From contig RQSC01000007.1 of NCBI GenBank assembly GCA_013416795.1, forward strand, positions 31,085-95,084: 64,000 bases of DNA, read 5' to 3'. Origin of the DNA: Prasinococcaceae sp. CCMP 1430. Taxonomy: Eukaryota > Prasinodermophyta > Palmophyllophyceae > Prasinococcales > Prasinococcaceae. The notes below the pieces were generated by a model that was given only the letters and a program-made list of their open reading frames with translations, was not told where the DNA came from and did not search any database. The translations under genes and the position numbers were made by a program. Shown here one piece after another: positions 59,206 through 64,000 of this stretch; positions within the stretch are counted from its first letter, which is position 1, and every line of letters starts with the position of its first letter.

Positions 59206-60612
59206 ATGCCTCGCGCGCCGCAGGAGCAGCGCGCGAGTGCCGGCGTCTCGAAGAAGAGCCTCGGCGCTGCGGGCCGCGCCGACAAGGGCACGCGGAAGGA
59301 GCAGGTGCAGCGCGCCTACAAGAAGTACCGCGCGAAGAAACGCGCGGAGCGCTCGCAGATGGAGCAGGACTTGACGACGCTGTCGGAAAAGGTGGAGGAG
59401 CTTCAGGCACAGCTCAGAGAGAAGGACGCACTCATCGAGAAGATGGCCGCCGCGCAGAAGCAGTGGTCGCAGCCGGCGCAGTCCGCGCCGCAGCTGGCCC
59501 CGCAGGTCACCCCTGTCGCGAGCTCGGGCGACAGCCTCGGCAACAGCGAGGGCGACAAGCACCGGATCGCCCTGCTGACGCATGCGCACGCGGCCGGAAC
59601 CAGCGGCGCGGTCGAGCGCTGCGCCGAGGCCGTCGATACCGTCGATGACCAAGCTGTGGTCATCCACAGCAACTACCTGATGGAGGTGTCGAGCCTGCAG
59701 GAAAAGCTCAAGGAGACCCTGGACCACATGAAGGAGGTCTGCGGCAACCGCGAGGCCTTCGTGCCGCGGCTTGCCATGCACCCTGCCTCTGTCTGCCCCC
59801 TGCGAGCCAAGGTGCTGGATCAAGTGAATCGCTGCGTGTCGCTGCTGCAGAGCTGGGCGCTCGCAGCGCCCGACAGCGCGGATGGCAAGGAGCTCCTGCG
59901 CGCGTGCATGGCGCGCGAGAAGGGCAAGACCGGCACGTGGACTGGCGAGATGGGCCTGGCGCTGATCAGGCAGATGCAGCTTGAAAGCAAACAAGTCGCC
60001 GCCATCCTCAGACTTCGCGACGAGCTCTGCAGCCGCCTGGACGACATCTACGACTCGCGCGCCGACCTCAACGCCAAGATGGTGGAGACGTTCTCCCTGC
60101 CGCCGCCGCATCGCATCAGCAGCGCGGGGGGCAACTCCATGGGCGGCGGCAGCAGCAGCAGCGTGGACAGCGTGCAGGATCACTGCGATGCGCACGCGGC
60201 ACGCTCGTCCACCGACGCGGCCCGCACGTCGGCCCTGCTGGACAAGGTCAAGAAGAGCCTGCGCGCCGAGATCCATGAGCGCGTCGAGTTCTCAGTGCGC
60301 GCGCTGCGCGTGCTCGAGCCCTCCCAGGCTGCGACCATCATCGTGCACGCCTTTCCGGAGATGATCGACGTCATGGATTTCGCAAACACCCTGTCGCTGC
60401 TCAAGAAGGTCGCCACCGAAGGCGACGTCCAGATGGATGGCATGCTCGAGCAGGGAGCGCTGGAGGGCGGCGTCGACAAGACGGCGCCGGACTACCTCGA
60501 GCAGTGCAAGGACGAGGGCGTCCCAATCAGCAAACTGCAGTGGGAGTGCAAGCGTTGGCACGCGCTCATTCACTCGCTGCCAGCCACGGGCAACGGCACA
60601 GCGACGGCGTAG
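59206..60612 (+). CDS. Basic-zipper-like protein (variant bZIP)
   Basis: A single exon from ATG 59206 gives 468 residues. Near the N-terminus a basic stretch (VQRAYKKYRAKKRAERSQM) runs directly into a leucine-zipper-like coiled coil (LTTLSEKVEELQAQLREKDA). This is the layout of a bZIP DNA-binding domain, but the invariant Asn of the Asn-x7-Arg signature is not found; Val or Gln stands there. After a Gln/Pro linker a helical domain of about 330 residues follows (VLDQVNRCVSLLQSWALAAP, MGLALIRQMQLESKQVAAIL, HERVEFSVRALRVLEPSQAA). I do not recognise it. A transcription factor is the simplest reading; a structural coiled-coil protein is possible. The C-terminus is soluble. Confidence 0.7.
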   Translation: MPRAPQEQRASAGVSKKSLGAAGRADKGTRKEQVQRAYKKYRAKKRAERSQMEQDLTTLSEKVEELQAQLREKDALIEKMAAAQKQWSQPAQSAPQLAPQVTPVASSGDSLGNSEGDKHRIALLTHAHAAGTSGAVERCAEAVDTVDDQAVVIHSNYLMEVSSLQEKLKETLDHMKEVCGNREAFVPRLAMHPASVCPLRAKVLDQVNRCVSLLQSWALAAPDSADGKELLRACMAREKGKTGTWTGEMGLALIRQMQLESKQVAAILRLRDELCSRLDDIYDSRADLNAKMVETFSLPPPHRISSAGGNSMGGGSSSSVDSVQDHCDAHAARSSTDAARTSALLDKVKKSLRAEIHERVEFSVRALRVLEPSQAATIIVHAFPEMIDVMDFANTLSLLKKVATEGDVQMDGMLEQGALEGGVDKTAPDYLEQCKDEGVPISKLQWECKRWHALIHSLPATGNGTATA

Positions 60613-60857
60613 CTTAGCATCACACAGCACGAGCGCAAGCGCAAGCGCAAGCGCGCTTCCTCTTTGAGACCCCGTATTTATATCAAGTTTGGTGACCCAC
60701 AGATTTGCGTTCGTGCGTGAGGGCAGCGCAATGTGCGCGTCCGTGCGAATGGGGTGGTCAAGCGGTGCCGTGCGTTCTCTCGCGCCCGCGAGCCACGCGC
60801 ACGCCGCCACGCCCGGCCAATGCCGCGCGGGCGCCCGCCCGCCGGCGCCACCCGCCC

Positions 60858-61748
60858 TCACGCGCCCTTGGCGCGCGCGGCGGCGGCCTTGCGCCACTTC
60901 CGCGCGGCGCTCGCGAGCACGGGGAACGCCCAGTAAAAGCTCAGCCCGAACATGGCGATTCCCGAGAAGAACCAAGCGCAGTACACGCCCATAGGCACCT
61001 TGGCCTCCTCCAGCGCGAACTTCCGGTCGGCCACGAAGAGGATGGCGAGCAGCGGGATGCCCACCAGCCGCGTGCCGATGAACGTCAACGCCAGCAGCAC
61101 GCCGTTGGCGGCTTCCAGGCCGAGCTGGCGCTTCGGCACGCGCTGCAGGAGCTGTTTCGCGCTCACGAAGGGGTTGGACCACTCTGCGACGGCCATGGCC
61201 GCGCCGTACCAGCGGCCGCGGCGCATGGCCATCGCCGCCACGAGGCCAAACGCCACGACGAGGTGGTGCGCGACGAAGAGGTAGCGACCCTCGCCCTTCT
61301 TGAACAACCCGCCTTCCGCGATGAAGTAGAAAGGAATGGTACCGAGGGCACGCGCGACCATGAGCACGTTGGTCAGCCAGCAGACGCCCATCGCGCCGCA
61401 GCCGCACGTGTCGGCGCCCGGCGCGAACGTGTTTGACGGCGCATCGGCGTCGCCAATCCAGCGCTCGTGCGCCGTCGCGCCGCCGTACACCGTCGACGCT
61501 GTCGCGAGCACGGCAACGGGAACCGACGACACGAGCGACTCCAGGTCGAGCGCGCCGAGCCACACGTCGTCGCCCTTGCGCCGGCACAAGCCGAGCGCGC
61601 GCGTGGCGGGCGCGCACGCGAGCACTGCGAGCGCGATGGCCGCGCTCGCGCCCAGCGAGTACCAGAGCTCGCGGTCGGCCGCGCACTCCTCCCCGCCGCC
61701 GGCCGCCAGCCAGCCGCCCGCCGCCCGCGCGAGAGCCTCAGCGACCAT
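60858..61748 (-). CDS. TLC-domain (TRAM-LAG1-CLN8) membrane protein
   Basis: A 296-residue, intronless multi-pass protein. Helices are visible around YSLGASAAIALAVLACAP, LVSSVPVAVLATASTVYGG, LTNVLMVARALGTIPFYFI, LFVAHHLVVAFGLVAAMAM, LLALTFIGTRLVGIPLLAIL and YCAWFFSGIAMFGLSFYWAF. The AHHLV His pair followed by AVAEWSNPFVSAKQLL is the core TLC signature, shared by ceramide synthases and the TLCD group. There is no homeobox-like segment and the His pair context fits TLCD-type proteins, which influence membrane lipid composition, better than classical ceramide synthase. A Lys/Arg-rich C-terminus faces the cytosol. The ATG at 61748 lies 36 bases from the assembly gap. Confidence 0.82.
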   Translation of the reverse strand: MVAEALARAAGGWLAAGGGEECAADRELWYSLGASAAIALAVLACAPATRALGLCRRKGDDVWLGALDLESLVSSVPVAVLATASTVYGGATAHERWIGDADAPSNTFAPGADTCGCGAMGVCWLTNVLMVARALGTIPFYFIAEGGLFKKGEGRYLFVAHHLVVAFGLVAAMAMRRGRWYGAAMAVAEWSNPFVSAKQLLQRVPKRQLGLEAANGVLLALTFIGTRLVGIPLLAILFVADRKFALEEAKVPMGVYCAWFFSGIAMFGLSFYWAFPVLASAARKWRKAAAARAKGA

Positions 61749-61784
61749 CCCGCCGGAAGGCGCGTCCCACCCGCCCCCCCTTCA

Positions 61785-62060
61785 NNNNNNNNNNNNNNNN
61801 NNNNNNNNNNNNNNNNNNNNNNNNNNNNNNNNNNNNNNNNNNNNNNNNNNNNNNNNNNNNNNNNNNNNNNNNNNNNNNNNNNNNNNNNNNNNNNNNNNNN
61901 NNNNNNNNNNNNNNNNNNNNNNNNNNNNNNNNNNNNNNNNNNNNNNNNNNNNNNNNNNNNNNNNNNNNNNNNNNNNNNNNNNNNNNNNNNNNNNNNNNNN
62001 NNNNNNNNNNNNNNNNNNNNNNNNNNNNNNNNNNNNNNNNNNNNNNNNNNNNNNNNNNNN
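61785..62060. other. Assembly gap (276 N)
   Basis: This run of N separates the divergent TLC gene from the truncated DHHC gene and hides the start of the latter. Confidence 1.
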
Positions 62061-63158
62061 TCCGGGCACTCGGCAGCGGCCGGGGAGGCGGCCGCGCGCG
62101 GCGCGGGCCGCGCCGTCGCACGCTACGCGCCGCTCGGCGTGCAAGCGGTCTACGTCGCGCTCGTCGGCGTCGGCTATCACGTCTTCGCGAGCCACGTGAT
62201 CGATGAGCTCGAGGGCTCGCTCGCGGTGCACCGAGCCGTCGGTCCTGCCGTGGTCGCCGCGTCCGTAGGCACCTTCGCGGCGGTCTGCCTCGCGCGAGCG
62301 GGCGAGGTTGACGCGACAAACGTCGAGCTGTACCTGGCGGCGTACGACTACGACGGCTGCCTCTTCGTGGCAGGCGAGCGCTGCCCGGCCGCGTGCAATA
62401 CGCAGCGTGTGCAGCGTCCGGCGCGGAGCAAGTACGTGCGATCCGCGGGCGCGCTCGTGCCGCGCTTCGACCACGTGTGCCCGTGGATCAACGGGCCGGT
62501 GGGGGAGGGCAACTACCGCTGGTTCTTGCTCTTCCTGGCGACGCACACGGCGCTATGCGCCTACGGATCTGCGGTGATGCTACTGGTGCTCGCAGATGCG
62601 GTCGACAGCAGAGGGGTGATGGCGACGACATTTACCAGCGCGACCGGGGCGCCCGTCCACCCGAACGCGTCGCTCGCCGCCCGCTGGGCGGTCGCGTTCT
62701 ACCCGGGCGCGATGTTCCTATTCGTGCTGCTCGTGTTGGTCACGCTCATGCTGGCATGCTTCACCGGGTATCACCTATACCTTGCCGCCACCAACCAGAC
62801 CAGCTACGAGACTGCGAAGCGCGCTGTGATGCTACAGGACGCCGTCGACGTCGCACTTTACGAAGAGCCGGAGCGAGCCGCGCAAGCAGCCGCAGGCGAG
62901 AGGGGCAGCAACGGAGGCCCAGCGGCGGCAGAGGCGGGCGGCGACGGAATCGCAGGATGTTGGCGCCGCCTGCGAGCGCGACGTGTGGCCACGCGGCGCG
63001 TGTGCGACCGTGCGCTCGCCCGGGGAGGCGCCGATGCGGCGCTCGCGTACAACGCGTACGACAGGGGCTTGCTTGCGAACCTCGCCGAGGCATTGGTTCC
63101 TGAGCTGACGGTTCACGCGCGAGCGCGCGCGGCGGTCGCGCGGCACAAAGCGCAGTGA
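62061..63158 (+). CDS. DHHC-family S-acyltransferase with degenerate zinc site, 5' end in gap
   Basis: The visible 365 residues hold two N-terminal membrane helices, the Cys-rich-domain equivalent, two more helices (LFLATHTALCAYGSAVMLLV and AFYPGAMFLFVLLVLVTLML) and a polar C-terminal tail. The signature region reads RPARSKYVRSAGALVPRFDH then VCPWINGPVGEGNYRWF. It clearly belongs to the family, but DHHC is DHVC, the SKHC His-Cys is Tyr-Val, and most zinc Cys (the CxxC pairs and NCVG) are lost. The acyl-accepting Cys is kept. Some yeast members also lack several zinc ligands, so activity is not excluded. TxE-like TPxE and Asn after the last helix are partly visible (TNQTSYE). Probable protein palmitoylation at endomembranes. 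Confidence 0.82.
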   Translation, partial: SGHSAAAGEAAARGAGRAVARYAPLGVQAVYVALVGVGYHVFASHVIDELEGSLAVHRAVGPAVVAASVGTFAAVCLARAGEVDATNVELYLAAYDYDGCLFVAGERCPAACNTQRVQRPARSKYVRSAGALVPRFDHVCPWINGPVGEGNYRWFLLFLATHTALCAYGSAVMLLVLADAVDSRGVMATTFTSATGAPVHPNASLAARWAVAFYPGAMFLFVLLVLVTLMLACFTGYHLYLAATNQTSYETAKRAVMLQDAVDVALYEEPERAAQAAAGERGSNGGPAAAEAGGDGIAGCWRRLRARRVATRRVCDRALARGGADAALAYNAYDRGLLANLAEALVPELTVHARARAAVARHKAQ

Positions 63159-63227
63159 GATGTTGTGAAATGTGTACTTTATGTTTGTAAGCTTACAGGT
63201 CCAGCGCAGGTGGGAATGGTGGAGGCG

Positions 63228-64000
63228 CTAGATGGACGCGAGGCCAAGTGCGCGCTCGAGCGCTTTCAGCGCCACACCGCCGAGCGGCGGCAGCGCATGA
63301 GAGGGCACGTCTCGCACGTCGGCCGCGATTCCGCGTGCGAGCGCGGCAGCGAGCGCGCCGCTGCCTCGCGCAGCGGCCGCGGCTTCAGCGTCAGGCAATC
63401 CACTGCCCGCCGCCATCGCCGCGTCGTCCGCCGTCGCAGCGACGCCGAGGATCCTGTCGAGCGCTCCAATGGGCGCCTCTGCCTCGCCTGGGGGCGCGCC
63501 CGCTGCGGCCTCAACCTCTTCGGCAGGGCCCGCCTCGTTGCTGCTCAGCACCACGAGCTCGCGCGATGCCAGGGAGACCACCAGGTCAGCCTCAGCGATC
63601 TCCTCCCCCTCGAGATCCTCGCCCTCCTCCGCGTCGGCGTCGGCGTCGGTGCCATCTCCATCCGACACGGCCGCGGCGCGAGCCAATGCCGGCGCGTACG
63701 CGAGTGCAGCCGGCGGCGCGCGCGCGCACCGCCACGCCTTCACTGGCGCCGCCGTGGCGACGTCCATAAGCAGGATGTGACCAAGCGAGTGAACGGGCGC
63801 AGAGCCCGCGGCTGAGCCAGTGCCTGTATCCTTGCCCCCACTTCCAGCGTCGCCGACGGCGGCGGCGATGGTGCCTCCCGCGGTGACCGCCACCGCCAGC
63901 AGCGGCGCGTGCGGTGCCGGCGCAATGCCCACCACGTCCATGGTGTAGCTCCACCAAACGGAGCGCGTGAGCAGATCCCACACCACGAGGCGACCGCCCT
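63228..64000 (-). CDS. WD40 protein C-terminus, WDR75/Utp17-like (5' part outside window)
   Basis: The frame runs off the right edge. At the edge it reads GGRLVVWDLLTRSVWWSY, a WD40 blade end with the WDLLT...W pattern of WDR75/Utp17, a U3 snoRNP component of the small-subunit processome in the nucleolus. After a further blade-like stretch with a Gly-rich insert comes an acidic linker (DADADAEEGEDLEGEEIAEA), then LVVSLASRELVVLSS. The tail ends DVPSHALPPLGGVALKALER, like the P-x-H-x-LPP ending of WDR75. The assignment rests on these two segments only. The stop is at 63228, about 70 bases beyond the convergent DHHC gene. Confidence 0.6.
   Translation of the reverse strand, partial: GGRLVVWDLLTRSVWWSYTMDVVGIAPAPHAPLLAVAVTAGGTIAAAVGDAGSGGKDTGTGSAAGSAPVHSLGHILLMDVATAAPVKAWRCARAPPAALAYAPALARAAAVSDGDGTDADADAEEGEDLEGEEIAEADLVVSLASRELVVLSSNEAGPAEEVEAAAGAPPGEAEAPIGALDRILGVAATADDAAMAAGSGLPDAEAAAAARGSGALAAALARGIAADVRDVPSHALPPLGGVALKALERALGLASI

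Overview
The window is nuclear DNA from a very GC-rich, intron-containing unicellular eukaryote, most likely a flagellated alga. Reasons: genes sit on both strands with short GT-AG introns (about 80-220 bases); there is a motile-cilium gene (DRC1); the cytochrome bc1 subunit QCR8 is the 72-residue plant/algal form; plant-type telomeric heptamers (TTTAGGG/AAACCCTA) occur between genes; and two huge surface proteins carry SPPP linkers. A haptophyte (for example a pavlovophyte) would fit, but this is an inference from protein style, not a demonstrated placement. Three runs of N (18386-18688, 35649-36217, 61785-62060) and two single N (1900, 29524) mark unfinished joins.

Left part (1-25 kb): the 3' end of an unknown gene, MsrA, a WD40 protein, NAD kinase, a type II membrane glycosyltransferase, a polyQ UBA-like protein, DRC1, then KBL and TDH tail to tail (the two enzymes that turn threonine into glycine plus acetyl-CoA), a truncated membrane protein, DNA topoisomerase II and a PhyH-like dioxygenase.

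Middle (25-36 kb): a 1,151-base direct repeat, apparently identical, carries the 3' parts of UBE2J (ER-anchored ubiquitin E2) and riboflavin kinase. Each gene is complete only once, and the second copy stops at a single N, so mis-assembly or a very young tandem duplication is likely. Then come a bacterial-looking pair (pyrimidine-dimer-glycosylase-like protein and a DUF2256 zinc protein), an LRRC61-like LRR protein, a tandem CCCH zinc-finger protein and a Lys/Ala-rich repeat protein cut by a gap.

36-54 kb is the most unusual part. A secreted mosaic protein of about 4,200 residues combines a metzincin protease, five LamG-like domains, SPPP linkers, a fibrinogen-like domain, a Cys-rich repeat, membrane helices, a coiled coil and a C-terminal rhomboid-like domain whose catalytic Ser is Thr. 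It is read in three segments because of two frame breaks. It ends 134 bases from the end of a convergent gene for an SPPP/FG-GAP beta-propeller surface protein. Both carry the same dibasic RRxLL motif.

Right part (54-64 kb): a DNAJC21/Jjj1-like co-chaperone, a mitochondrial SEC-C protein, QCR8 in three tiny exons (flanked by clusters of the near-palindrome TGGAATCCA), a basic-zipper-like protein, a TLC-domain protein, a DHHC-type S-acyltransferase with a degenerate zinc site, and the 3' end of a WDR75/Utp17-like protein.
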